Positions 9,642 through 18,189 of a stretch of 64,000 bases of DNA are shown here, one piece after another. The notes under the pieces were generated by a model, which saw only the letters and a list, made by a program, of their open reading frames with translations, made no database searches and was not told where the DNA came from. How positions within the stretch are numbered: the stretch's first letter is position 1; each line of letters opens with the position of its first letter. Where the stretch lies: assembly GCF_006402735.1 (NCBI RefSeq), contig NZ_CP017174.1, positions 4,591,001 through 4,655,000 of the forward strand, read 5' to 3'. The DNA is from Myxococcus xanthus. GTDB lineage: Bacteria > Myxococcota > Myxococcia > Myxococcales > Myxococcaceae. The translations under genes and the position numbers were made by a program.

Positions 9642-12189
9642 GGAGGAACTCGACGCCCAGGCCCAGCTCCTTGAAGTACTTGGGCGTCCCTCTGATGAGC
9701 CGCCGCTCTCCCTCCGTCTTCTTGAGGAGGTAGACCGGCATCGTGAGCCGCACGCCCACCATCTCCGCCAGGTCCACGCCCAGGCGGGCCTCCGGAACCG
9801 TCAGCGCCCATTCGTTGGGCTTGCTGAGGTAGCCCGCGGACACGCCCAGTCCGGCGCGCCACCGGACGTACGGCCCCAGGTCGAGGAACGGAATCGCGCC
9901 GGAGAAGCCGTCCATGTCGGAGACGCAGTCGATGTAGAGGCCCAGCGAGGCCCAGCGGATGCGGGTGTCGTTGGGCACGAGCTGGTCCATGTCCCGCACG
10001 CCCAGCCCGGACAGCACGGCGCCGAAGCGCCACTCATTGCGGCTGTAGGCGTAGTCGTCGCGTCCCTGCTCGGACGCCAGGAACGGAAGCTCCACGCCCA
10101 CGCCCACACCGCGCTGGCGCATGGCGCTGAGCGTCCAGACATGGTGCGGCTTCGAATACGTCAGCCACTCGTCCAGGAACGCGGCGCCCGCGGGACGGAG
10201 CGGAATCTTGAGATTGCCCCGCTGCTGCGTGACGAGGCTGTGGAAGGCGGTGCCCACGCGTTGGCGGACCGGGATGAGGTCCTCTCGGGTCCCCGTGGCT
10301 TCAATCCCCTCCATGACGCCTTCGCTGTACTGGTAGCCCACGTCGCCCAGCACGGAGAGCAGGTCGTCGACCTGTCCCTTCTGAAGCTGTCCCGCTTCCG
10401 CCTTCTTCGTCAGGGCATCGGTGGCCTGGCGCAGCCGCCCCAATTGCGGCGTCGTCGTGCAGTCATTGCCCACGACGCAGCGGAAGCCGAGCGAGTCGAT
10501 GCCCAGGACCTTCAGCACGCGGAGCTCACGATCCCTCAGACGCTCCTTGCCAGCGCGAGGCACCAGCAGGTCGACGGCGCGCGTCGAGGTGAGCTGAGTG
10601 GACAGGAAGCGGATGGCGTCCTGCATGCCCCGGTAGAAGTCGTGCTCGCGGAAGCGCCGGTCGAAGAAGCCCATCATCGCGAACTGGAACTCCGACGGGA
10701 GCACGGACGTGCGGCGAGGAATCTGGATGCGGCCCGACAGATTGATGTCGTGCTCCAGCGTGTTGAGCACGGCGCTGTCGCGCGCGGCGTTCAGCACGTT
10801 GCCCAGGTACTGGAAGTAGGCCTCGTCCAAGGGGCTGCGGGAGCGCTCCGGCCGTTCCGGCGGTGACGCCCAGTCCCAGCCGACCGCGTCCTGGTCCAGG
10901 TAGACGACGGGGAAGCGCTCACGATTGAGCGTCGTCTCCCGCGAGGTTCCGCGCTCCACCCACCGCGAGCCGAGCCGCACCGCCAGGTCCACGGGGTTGT
11001 TGTTGAGCACGCCGCCGTCAATGAGCTTGAGGGACTCCAGGGGCCCCCATTGCGTCTGGTTGAAGAAGGAGACCTCGACGGGAACAGGGGGGAACGCGAG
11101 CGGAAAGGCCCCGGAGGCCTGCGGGGTAAGCAGCAGGTTCGACAGGGACACCTCATGTCCGCCGTCGCCCGTCGGTTGGGCGCCCAGCGCCGGGTAGTAC
11201 GCGAGCTCCTTGGGCTTCACTCCGATGTGGGGGAACGACGCGCTCACCGCGCCCTCCATGAAGGGCAGCCGGGCGGTGAGCTTCCCTTCGCCCTGCGTCA
11301 TTACCTGGACGACCAGCTTCTCCGTCACGCGCTTCAGCTTGAACTGGGCGTCGGGTCCGCCGTCGCCGAAGGGAACTTCGCGCCCTCGCAGGTTCGTCAC
11401 GGTGATGCCGTAGGCGAAGGTGCAGTCCTCCTTGAAGCGGGTCGTCTGGGCCTTCTTCAGGATGAGCTGCAGGGTGTCCTGCATGTGGGGCTCGCTGAAG
11501 AGATGCGTGCCCTGAGGTGGCTCATTCCGCTCTTCGGGGAGCAGCCGCCCCAGGTCGAGCTGGTCGATCCACACAGTCCAGAAGAGGCTCTGCTCCGGAG
11601 ACCACGTGGGCTGGGCGAACGCCGTGTCACACGAAGCCAGTCCCCCGAGCAGCGCGTTCACCGCCCCCGCCGAGGCGCCCGTCCACACACGCGGCGCGGG
11701 GTTGCCCAGGTCCGCCTGCTCGCCTTCTCGCTGCGCGACGCTCCAGAACCGGACCAGTGTGGAGATGAACCCCGCCTGATACGCGCCCAGGCTGATGCCG
11801 CCGCTGACGACCAGGGCCGGCGCGCTGCGCTCCGTCTCCTCGGCCAGGGCGCGGGCCCGCGCGGGGTCTTCGATGTGCGGTGGCAGGAACGGCGTCCCCT
11901 CGGGGACGAGCGCGGTGTCCTTCGCGAAGGCGTCACCATCCGGCGGAATGGGCGGCACCTCGGGGCTCACCGCCGGAACGTCTTCAGTGACAGCGCTGGC
12001 CGGCACTTCGCCCGGTTCGGCTTCGGGCAGCGCCGCTGGCGCATCAGGTGGGGCGTCCGCCGACACGGGGTTGGCGGGTGTGGAGGAGTCCTCGGCCTCG
12101 GATGGGGCCAGTGGGACGGCTTGCGCCTGCGCGGTGCTGGTGGTTGCGAGCAGGACCACGGCACAGGCACGAAGAAGGTTCTTTGGCAT
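9628..12189 (-). CDS. Secreted patatin-like phospholipase with C-terminal beta-rich region
   Basis: 853 aa. An N-terminal signal peptide (hydrophobic 8-22, AQA site) is followed by a Pro/Ala-rich linker to about residue 105. The patatin core has the oxyanion-hole motif GGISLG (130-135), the nucleophile elbow GASAG (Ser173) and the catalytic DGG near residue 390, followed by NNNP. The expected activity is a Ser-Asp dyad lipid acyl hydrolase. The last ~250 residues look like alternating beta strands and end in an aromatic residue (TRW), as outer-membrane barrel proteins often do, so an anchored or autotransported enzyme is possible; this is inference. The stop codon lies inside the end of the convergent NRPS gene (14-base overlap). 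dedA lies upstream on the same strand, separated by a hairpin. Confidence 0.9.
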   Translation of the reverse strand: MPKNLLRACAVVLLATTSTAQAQAVPLAPSEAEDSSTPANPVSADAPPDAPAALPEAEPGEVPASAVTEDVPAVSPEVPPIPPDGDAFAKDTALVPEGTPFLPPHIEDPARARALAEETERSAPALVVSGGISLGAYQAGFISTLVRFWSVAQREGEQADLGNPAPRVWTGASAGAVNALLGGLASCDTAFAQPTWSPEQSLFWTVWIDQLDLGRLLPEERNEPPQGTHLFSEPHMQDTLQLILKKAQTTRFKEDCTFAYGITVTNLRGREVPFGDGGPDAQFKLKRVTEKLVVQVMTQGEGKLTARLPFMEGAVSASFPHIGVKPKELAYYPALGAQPTGDGGHEVSLSNLLLTPQASGAFPLAFPPVPVEVSFFNQTQWGPLESLKLIDGGVLNNNPVDLAVRLGSRWVERGTSRETTLNRERFPVVYLDQDAVGWDWASPPERPERSRSPLDEAYFQYLGNVLNAARDSAVLNTLEHDINLSGRIQIPRRTSVLPSEFQFAMMGFFDRRFREHDFYRGMQDAIRFLSTQLTSTRAVDLLVPRAGKERLRDRELRVLKVLGIDSLGFRCVVGNDCTTTPQLGRLRQATDALTKKAEAGQLQKGQVDDLLSVLGDVGYQYSEGVMEGIEATGTREDLIPVRQRVGTAFHSLVTQQRGNLKIPLRPAGAAFLDEWLTYSKPHHVWTLSAMRQRGVGVGVELPFLASEQGRDDYAYSRNEWRFGAVLSGLGVRDMDQLVPNDTRIRWASLGLYIDCVSDMDGFSGAIPFLDLGPYVRWRAGLGVSAGYLSKPNEWALTVPEARLGVDLAEMVGVRLTMPVYLLKKTEGERRLIRGTPKYFKELGLGVEFLLTRW

Positions 12190-12271
12190 TCACGGGGCTC
12201 AGATGAAGGTCGACGTTGAGGCTATCCCTCAATCCTGACCCTGATCCCGGAAGCCCGGCAACCACGGAAGG

Positions 12272-12297
12272 CGCCGGGGAAGCTGTCGTCCCCGGCG
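12272..12297 (-). terminator. Hairpin downstream of dedA
   Basis: A perfect 9-bp inverted repeat (CGCCGGGGA / TCCCCGGCG) with an 8-base loop sits between the dedA stop and the patatin start. The following bases on the minus strand contain only a few Ts (CTTCCGTGGTT), so it is a plausible but weak intrinsic terminator. Confidence 0.5.
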
Positions 12298-12313
12298 ACC
12301 TTTGTTCGAAGGC

Positions 12314-13093
12314 CTACGACTTCTGCAGCTCGTGCGAGCTGTCGGCGGCGGCCTGCTCCGGTGCCGCGACGAACAGGGCGTCGCCCGTGCTGGACACCTG
12401 GGGACGCAGCGGCGCGGCCACCGACTCGTGGACCAGCGCGGGAACCACCACGGGCTCCACGATGGCGGCGGCCTGGGCGCGCTGCGCGGCCTGCCGGCGG
12501 CGCCACACGAAGTAGCCGATGGCTGCCGCGGCCAGCACGCCCATCACGGCGAACTGCCCTTCCTTGAACTTGGAGATCATCGTGTCCAGCTCGCCACCGA
12601 AGTGGAAGCCGAGCCAGATGAACACGGGCGCGGACAGCAGCGCCGCCAGGCCATCCCAGAAGATGAAGCGCCAGTAGGACATGCCCACGGAGCCCGCGGT
12701 GAAGTACGTCACGGCGCGCACGCCCGGCATGAAGCGGGCGATGCAGACGATCTTCTGCCCGTGCTTGACGAAGAGCCCTTCCACCTTCGCGCGTTTCTCG
12801 GGTGTGACAATGCGGGCGAAGAAGCCACCGCCGCCTTCACGTCCCAGCCTCCCCCCCAGCCGGCGGCCGGCGAGGTAGATGAGGCTGTCGCCAACGAGAA
12901 TGCCCGCGAAGCCGACCACCATCATCACCGACAGGTTGGCGGCCCCCTTGTGGGCCAGGAAACCCCCGAGGATGAGGGAGATGTCCTCCGGAAGAGGAAC
13001 ACCCAGCCCGCAGGCCACCAGGATGCCGAACACGGTGGCATAGGCGAAGAAGCCCTGCGAGTCGCCGAGGAGGTTGGTGAGAAGTTCTTGCAC
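12314..13093 (-). CDS. DedA family membrane protein (VTT/SNARE-associated domain)
   Basis: 259 aa inner-membrane protein. Family hallmarks are an early PLPEDISL segment in a re-entrant helix (about residues 28-35), the FxxRFMPGxRxxxxFTAG motif (FMPGVRAVTYFTAG, about 116-130) and several hydrophobic helices, the last at about 205-220. DedA proteins act as proton-coupled lipid or small-molecule flippases; UptA-type members recycle undecaprenyl phosphate. The C-terminal ~50 residues are Ala/Pro/Val-rich, probably disordered and cytoplasmic, and longer than in the minimal family. The exact substrate cannot be read from the sequence. Confidence 0.9.
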   Translation of the reverse strand: MQELLTNLLGDSQGFFAYATVFGILVACGLGVPLPEDISLILGGFLAHKGAANLSVMMVVGFAGILVGDSLIYLAGRRLGGRLGREGGGGFFARIVTPEKRAKVEGLFVKHGQKIVCIARFMPGVRAVTYFTAGSVGMSYWRFIFWDGLAALLSAPVFIWLGFHFGGELDTMISKFKEGQFAVMGVLAAAAIGYFVWRRRQAAQRAQAAAIVEPVVVPALVHESVAAPLRPQVSSTGDALFVAAPEQAAADSSHELQKS

Positions 13094-13501
13094 GCGTCGT
13101 CCTGTCCATTCACGTCCGAAGGGCCCGCCCCGGCACTCACCTGAGGCCGCCCCTCTAGCGCCCAGACATCAACCGGGCGCGGGTCGTCAAAACTCCGGGT
13201 CAACAAGGGGAATCGACTACAAAAATCCCTGAAACCCGGCCTCCGCTTGGGCCCTCTTCGGTGCCCCTCGTCCCTTCTTATTCTCCGACCGCCGCCTCCC
13301 GCTGCCCCACTGTCCCGACGTCGCGCCGCCCCTTCGGGCAGCCTGCCCACCTGGGTTCCAGTCGTCCAGGAGGCCCATTCCGCCCCGGCCCGCACTGCGG
13401 AACGAGGTGGGAACTCCATCCACCAGGCCCTACCCCATCCCGCATAGCCAGAGCCGCCGGGCAGCTTAACCACCGCCCGCCCGAATGGCGTCACCTTCGG
13501 C
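13094..13501. other. Intergenic region between dedA and the cNMP-binding gene
   Basis: About 408 bases upstream of dedA and downstream of the cNMP-binding gene, both on the minus strand. It is C-rich on the plus strand. The short open frames inside have no coding character or ribosome binding site that I can support. It presumably holds the dedA promoter and the end of the upstream transcript; no clear -35/-10 pair or strong terminator was seen. Confidence 0.5.
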
Positions 13502-13972
13502 TCAGGCCGCGGGCGCTTTTCCGATGAGCGTGCGCAGCATGTCCCGGTTGTCCCGGGCCTTCTGGCCGAAGTGCGCGACGATGCCCATCAGCAGCTTCAC
13601 GCAGGCCTGCGGCTTGGTAGCCAGGAGTTTCTGGAAATCCGCGGCGCGAATCTCCAAGGCCAACACGTCGGTGACGGCGGTGGCGGTGCACAGCCGCTCA
13701 CCCTTCTGCACCAGGGCCAGCTCCCCCAGGGGTTCGCCGGAGCCGACCTCACCCAGGGACACATCCTCGCCCCCGGCGCTCTTGGCGCTCAGGCGCACGG
13801 TGCCTTCACCCACGATGAGGAGCGAATCCCCCGTCTTGCCTTCAGCGAAGAGCGCGGTTCCCTTGGGGAACGCACGGGTGACGGCGACCCCGGCGAAAAT
13901 CTGGATGCCGGTGTCCGTGAACCCCTTGAACAGCGGGCACGCCTTGAGCGTTGTGGCAGGCACGAGAGCCAT
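13502..13972 (-). CDS. Cyclic nucleotide-binding domain protein without DNA-binding domain
   Basis: 156 aa, essentially one cNMP-binding beta-roll. It has the opening CPLFKGF...IQIFA pattern, FPKGTALFAEG, a VGEGTVRLS strand pair and the phosphate-binding cassette GEPLGELALVQKGER, followed by a C-helix (residues ~115-150). There is no helix-turn-helix, so it is not a CRP-type transcription factor; it more likely acts as a regulatory subunit or ligand sensor. The cassette has the GE...L...R pattern, but LCT after the Arg replaces the usual small-Ala/Thr run, so nucleotide specificity is uncertain. Its start is 41 bases beyond the stop of the carbonic-anhydrase-like gene, so it may be the last gene of the miaB transcript. 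Confidence 0.85.
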   Translation of the reverse strand: MALVPATTLKACPLFKGFTDTGIQIFAGVAVTRAFPKGTALFAEGKTGDSLLIVGEGTVRLSAKSAGGEDVSLGEVGSGEPLGELALVQKGERLCTATAVTDVLALEIRAADFQKLLATKPQACVKLLMGIVAHFGQKARDNRDMLRTLIGKAPAA

Positions 13973-14013
13973 GGATGTGCTCCTAACACGCCCAGCGTAG
14001 GCTCGCGAGCGAC

Positions 14014-14529
14014 TCAGCGGTCCGTGTGGTACTCGGCCGCGAGCAGCACGTAGTGCTGGGCGGACATCAGGAGGAACTCACGCTCCGCCTCGGTGATGGG
14101 GCGCTTCACCCGGCCCGGAGAGCCCACCACCAATGAGCCCGGGGGGATCTTCGTGCCCGGCGTCAGCAGGGCTCCCGCGCCGATGATGCAGTCGTCCCCC
14201 ACCTCCGCGTCGTCCATGACGGTGGCGCCCATGCCCACCAGCACCCGGTTGCCGATGGTGCACCCATGGAGGATGACGTGGTGCCCCACCGTCACGTCGT
14301 CCCCCACCGTGGTGGCGGACCTGCCGCTGGTGACGTGAATCAGGGAGAGGTCCTGCACGTTGGTGCGCTTCCCGATGCGGATGGGATTCACGTCCCCGCG
14401 CAGCACGCAGTTGAACCAGATGGAGGAGTCCTCCCCCACCTCGATGTCACCCACCAGCTGGGCGGAGTCGTCCACGAAGCATCCCGGGTGGACGCGGGGG
14501 GATACACCTCGGAATGGCCTCTGGGGCAT
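14014..14529 (-). CDS. Gamma-carbonic anhydrase-like hexapeptide-repeat protein (YrdA/PaaY type)
   Basis: 171 aa left-handed beta-helix protein built of imperfect [LIV]G-x4 hexapeptides (VGDIEVGEDSSIW, IGKRTNVQD, VGDDVTVGHH, IGNRVLVG, VGDDCIIGAG). The metal-binding histidines of the gamma class are present as LIHVTSG and VGHHVILHGC, and the end has the usual GSPGRVKRPIT loop and C-terminal helix. The family forms trimers; members are gamma-carbonic anhydrases or thioesterase-like acetyltransferase homologues. The gene starts 4 bases after the miaB stop, so the two are probably translated from one mRNA. Confidence 0.9.
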   Translation of the reverse strand: MPQRPFRGVSPRVHPGCFVDDSAQLVGDIEVGEDSSIWFNCVLRGDVNPIRIGKRTNVQDLSLIHVTSGRSATTVGDDVTVGHHVILHGCTIGNRVLVGMGATVMDDAEVGDDCIIGAGALLTPGTKIPPGSLVVGSPGRVKRPITEAEREFLLMSAQHYVLLAAEYHTDR

Positions 14530-14533
14530 GGGG

Positions 14534-15922
14534 CTACGCCTCCGCGACGACGTGGAACGGCGCCTCGGCCATGGGCACCGGCAGCGGCTCCACCGTGGGC
14601 GGCTTGAGCAGGGCCACCTGCTTGCCCGAGAGCTGGTTGGGCGTGGCGCGCTCCACCTTCACCGTCACGAAGGCGCCCGCGGGGGCGTCCCCTTCGAAGT
14701 TGACGGTGCGGTTCTCCGGCGTGCGGCCGAAGCGCTTGGTGGCGTCGTAGCGCGAGTGCCCCTCCACCATGACCTCCACCTCCGAGCCCACCAGCGCCGC
14801 GGTGATTTCGCCGCTGATGCGCCGCTGCAGCTTCTGCAGCCGCTCCAGGCGGGCAATCTTCACCTCATGCGGCACCGGGCCCCAGTCCTTCTCGCGCAGG
14901 GCCGCGCCCGTCTTGGGCCGCGGGCTGTAGACGAAGGAGAACTGGTTGTCGTAGCGGACCTGCTCGGTCAGCTGCATCGTCATCTCGAACTCCTCCTCGG
15001 TCTCCCCAGGGAAGCCGACGATGATGTCCGTGGTGACGGCGATGCCCGGCCGCGCCTCGCGCAGCTTCGCCAGGCGCTCCAGGTACTGCACCACCGTGTA
15101 ATCGCGGCGCATCATCTTCAGGATGCGGTCGCTGCCACACTGCACCGGCAGGTGGAAGTGCGGGGTGATCTTCGGCTGGACGCGGAAGGCTTCGATCAGC
15201 TCGTCGGACAGGTCATGCGGGTGGCTGGTGGTGAAGCGCACGCGCTCGATGCCGGGGACCTCCGCGGTGCGCAGCAGGAGCTGCGCGAAGGAGATGCCGC
15301 CCGCGTACGAGTTCACGTTCTGGCCGATGAGCGTCACCTCGCGCACGCCGACCTTCGCCAGGTCCGCCACCTCGACGAGCACGTCCGGGAACGCCCGGCT
15401 CACCTCGCGGCCGCGCGTGTGCGGCACGATGCAGAACGAGCAGACGTTGTCGCAGCCCTTCATCACCGTGACGAACTCGGTGACCTTGCCGCGGGACGTC
15501 TCCGGGTCGGCGCGCGGGAAGACGTACTCCTCCGAGTTCACGAAGGCCGTCTCCACCACCCGCTCCCGCTCCGCGGACACCCGGCCGATGATGTCCGGCA
15601 GGCGCGCGATGTTGTCGGGACCGAAGACGAAGTCCAGGTACGGCACCTTCTTGAGGAGCTTGTCCTTCTCCTGCTGCGCCACGCACCCGCCCACGCCAAT
15701 CAGCGCGCCACGGCTGGCCTTCACCGGCTTGTACCGCCCCAGGGCGGACAGCATCTTGTCCTCCGCCTTCTCCCGGATGGAGCAGGTGTTGAGGATGATG
15801 AGGTCGGCGTTGTCCGGCACCGGCGTCGGCGCGTAGGACATCTGGCTCAACACCTCGCTCATGCGGAGCGAGTCGTTGACGTTCATCTGGCAGCCGAAGG
15901 TGTGGATGAAATAGCGCTTCAT
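14534..15922 (-). CDS. miaB: tRNA-2-methylthio-N6-dimethylallyladenosine synthase
   Basis: 462 aa methylthiotransferase that adds the 2-methylthio group to i6A37 of tRNAs reading UNN codons. The N-terminal UPF0004 domain carries the auxiliary cluster cysteines C11, C47 and C80; the radical-SAM cysteines are C157, C161 and C164 (GCDNVCSFC, followed by IVPHTRGRE). A TRAM domain occupies about residues 375-440 (EVMVEGHSR...FVTVKVERATPNQLSG). Length and motif order match MiaB rather than RimO or MtaB. An AGGG ribosome-binding site lies just upstream of the ATG. Confidence 0.96.
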   Translation of the reverse strand: MKRYFIHTFGCQMNVNDSLRMSEVLSQMSYAPTPVPDNADLIILNTCSIREKAEDKMLSALGRYKPVKASRGALIGVGGCVAQQEKDKLLKKVPYLDFVFGPDNIARLPDIIGRVSAERERVVETAFVNSEEYVFPRADPETSRGKVTEFVTVMKGCDNVCSFCIVPHTRGREVSRAFPDVLVEVADLAKVGVREVTLIGQNVNSYAGGISFAQLLLRTAEVPGIERVRFTTSHPHDLSDELIEAFRVQPKITPHFHLPVQCGSDRILKMMRRDYTVVQYLERLAKLREARPGIAVTTDIIVGFPGETEEEFEMTMQLTEQVRYDNQFSFVYSPRPKTGAALREKDWGPVPHEVKIARLERLQKLQRRISGEITAALVGSEVEVMVEGHSRYDATKRFGRTPENRTVNFEGDAPAGAFVTVKVERATPNQLSGKQVALLKPPTVEPLPVPMAEAPFHVVAEA

Positions 15923-15995
15923 GGAAGAACCCTGAGCAAGTACGTGCCCTTATCCGATGGCCGGACGCGGAATGCAACCGGCCGCCCGCCCGGCT

Positions 15996-16505
15996 TCATC
16001 CCCGGCTGAGCAGGTGCGTCAGGCGGGTGTGCAGGTCCACCAGCTCCGTCTCGCGGGCCCGGAGCAGCACCAGGGCGTCCTCGCCGTAACGCCGCGCCAG
16101 GGCGTTGGTTTCGCGCTCCTGTTTGGCCAGCTCGTCCTGGATGCGGCCCTTGAGCTCGTCCGCCGCGCCGCCCTGAAGCTGCCCCAGCTTGTCCTGGAGC
16201 TTGCGGACCGCCCAGCGCCGCCCGCCGAAGGCTCGCAGCAGCGCGCTGCCCTGCTCCGCCGTCTTGGGGGCCAGCCCCGACGCGGCCAGGGCCTCGGTGT
16301 GGGCCTTGGCCAGGGTCTCCGTCCCCTGCCCGGAGGCCTGGGCAAGGTAGGTCTGCTGGTAGCGGACCAGGGCGTCGAGCATCGCCGCGTCCAGCGGAGG
16401 GGCGGCCCAGCGCAGGGTGCGGTCGTCGGCGGCGGTGAGGTCCGTGGACGACTCCCGGTTGGGGACGTCCTGGAAGCCGTTGTCGTCGAAGAGGAAGGAA
16501 GACAT
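15996..16505 (-). CDS. Hypothetical coiled-coil protein paired with the VWA gene
   Basis: 169 aa, not recognised. It is strongly helical and charged: from about residue 95 to the end there are heptad-like runs (KLQDKLGQL, ELKGRIQDELAKQERETNALARR) ending in RLTHLLSRG. No signal peptide, membrane segment or cysteine. The gene starts 33 bases after the VWA/CoxE-like gene on the same strand, so co-transcription is likely and it may be a partner or adaptor of that protein. The start ATG has GGGAGG-like upstream sequence. Confidence 0.8.
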   Translation of the reverse strand: MSSFLFDDNGFQDVPNRESSTDLTAADDRTLRWAAPPLDAAMLDALVRYQQTYLAQASGQGTETLAKAHTEALAASGLAPKTAEQGSALLRAFGGRRWAVRKLQDKLGQLQGGAADELKGRIQDELAKQERETNALARRYGEDALVLLRARETELVDLHTRLTHLLSRG

Positions 16506-16538
16506 GGGGAGGTGCCTTGCGGGGGAATGGGCCCGGGA

Positions 16539-17936
16539 CTACGCGGGCACGAGCTGGTCGGCGATCCGGGCCAGGTCCGACACGGAGGTGACGACGACGG
16601 CCTGGTGACAGTGCTTCTCGTAGGTGAGCATCTCGCTGTCGCCAATGCCCCAGTTGCCACGCTCCTCGGGGCAGATCCACAAGAGCCGCTTCGCCTTGCG
16701 GCGCAGGTCCTTGAGGGCCCAGGCGTTGTTCGCGTTGTAGTTGTTCCGCCCGTCGCCAATCACCATCACGGTGGTCCGGCGGGTGATGCTGCCCAGGTGG
16801 TCCCGGGTGAAGTCGGCCAGGGCGCGGCCGTAGTTGGAGTTCGCGCTCAGCGACACCGTCTTGCCCGCGGTGGCCATGTCGATGGCGGCGTCGACCTCCA
16901 GGTCCTTGAAGTACTGCGTCACCTCGCCCACGTCGGACACGAAGACGAACGAGCGCACGCGGACGAAGAGCGACTGCATCGTGTGCATGAACAGCAGCAT
17001 CATCCGCGAGGCCTGTCGCACGGAGTCGGACACGTCGCAGAGCACCACCAGCTCCGGGCGCTCGGGGCGGCGGCTGCGGAACTGGGGCACCATGGGCACC
17101 CCGCCCCACGGCAGGTTCCGGCGCAGGGTGCGCCGCACGTTGAGGGCGCCCTTGCGGTGCGAGCGCTGCTTCCGGATGAGCCGGCTGCGCAGCTTCTCCG
17201 CCAGGGTGCGCACGGCGGACTCCATCTGGTCCACTTCCGCCTGGGTGAGCAGGTGCAGCGGCTTGTCCGCGGCGGTGTCGGTGCGGCGGCGGATGCGGGC
17301 CTCGGCCTGGCGCTTCACTTCCTGGCGGGCGGCGTCCTCGATCTTCCGCATCGCGGCCGCGACATGGCGCGAGACAATCTCCACCCCTTCCGGTGTGAGG
17401 CCGCGGGCCCGTAGCTCGTCCTCGAGCGACTTCATGTCGTTCCGGGCCTTGTCCGCTCCAGCCGCCGCCAGCATGCGCCTGGAGAAGAACCCGGCCTGGA
17501 GCGGACTCTCCATCCGCGACAGGTCCAACTGCAGCGAGGCCATCCGGAAGATCTGCGCCAGCCGGGCCCGGTCTCCCATCAGCACGGCCTGCGCCAGGGG
17601 GGACATCTCCGGGAGGAGCTGGTGCATCTGGATGAGGACCATCTTCAGCAGGTCGCCCTCCAGGTAGCCTTCCTCCTCCAACTGCTGCGCCAGCGACTTG
17701 TCGATGGCCTCGAACGTCCTCGCCGCGCCGGAGAAGTAGAACTCGAAGGCCCGGTTGAAGGTGTCCACGTCCAGCTCGCGCTTCACCAGCGTGGTGCGGA
17801 GCACCGAACGGAACAGGTTCCGATCCTTGAGGCCTACCTCGGACGTGGCGCGCAGCGCGTCCTGGACCTCGGACGTACTGACGCGCACACCGTTCTGGCG
17901 AAGGACCTCGGCGAACTCGACGATGCGGGCATCCAC
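16539..17936 (-). CDS. VWA domain-containing CoxE-like protein
   Basis: About 465 aa with the GTG start chosen here (VDARIVEFAEVLRQNGVRVS); an in-frame ATG at 18020 would add 28 residues that do not resemble the family. The N-terminal helical region (to ~250) is the CoxE/YehP-type extension. The VWA domain follows, with a MIDAS DVSDS near residue 300, a Tyr-Gly-Arg-Ala-Leu-Ala stretch in the position of the MIDAS Thr loop, and VIGDGRNN downstream. Such proteins usually work with a MoxR-family AAA+ ATPase as metal-centre or complex assembly factors. No MoxR gene lies beside it in this window. Confidence 0.88.
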   Translation of the reverse strand: MDARIVEFAEVLRQNGVRVSTSEVQDALRATSEVGLKDRNLFRSVLRTTLVKRELDVDTFNRAFEFYFSGAARTFEAIDKSLAQQLEEEGYLEGDLLKMVLIQMHQLLPEMSPLAQAVLMGDRARLAQIFRMASLQLDLSRMESPLQAGFFSRRMLAAAGADKARNDMKSLEDELRARGLTPEGVEIVSRHVAAAMRKIEDAARQEVKRQAEARIRRRTDTAADKPLHLLTQAEVDQMESAVRTLAEKLRSRLIRKQRSHRKGALNVRRTLRRNLPWGGVPMVPQFRSRRPERPELVVLCDVSDSVRQASRMMLLFMHTMQSLFVRVRSFVFVSDVGEVTQYFKDLEVDAAIDMATAGKTVSLSANSNYGRALADFTRDHLGSITRRTTVMVIGDGRNNYNANNAWALKDLRRKAKRLLWICPEERGNWGIGDSEMLTYEKHCHQAVVVTSVSDLARIADQLVPA

Positions 17937-18189
17937 GCAACCATCATGTCCGGGGACGGCCCGCGCGCAATCGGGAATGCACGACCGTGAAGCGAGCGGA
18001 TGCCTGCCTCCCTGGTACACGCGGTGTAATCACTAAAATTTACTGAATTGCAGATTGTTCCGATCTACGTCCGCCGTCTATGGAAGCCGCTTTCAGAGGG
18101 AAAACAGGCAAGACGTGGCCTGGACGCCACGAGGCGCCCGAATCCCGCTGCTCAACGCAACAAAGACTGATGGTGCGTGTTGCCGCTGT

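Noticed and set aside
15959..15983. GGCCGG/CCGGCC inverted repeat between the coiled-coil gene and miaB
   Set aside because: Only 6 bp with a 13-base loop and no T tract; too common in such G+C-rich DNA to call a terminator.
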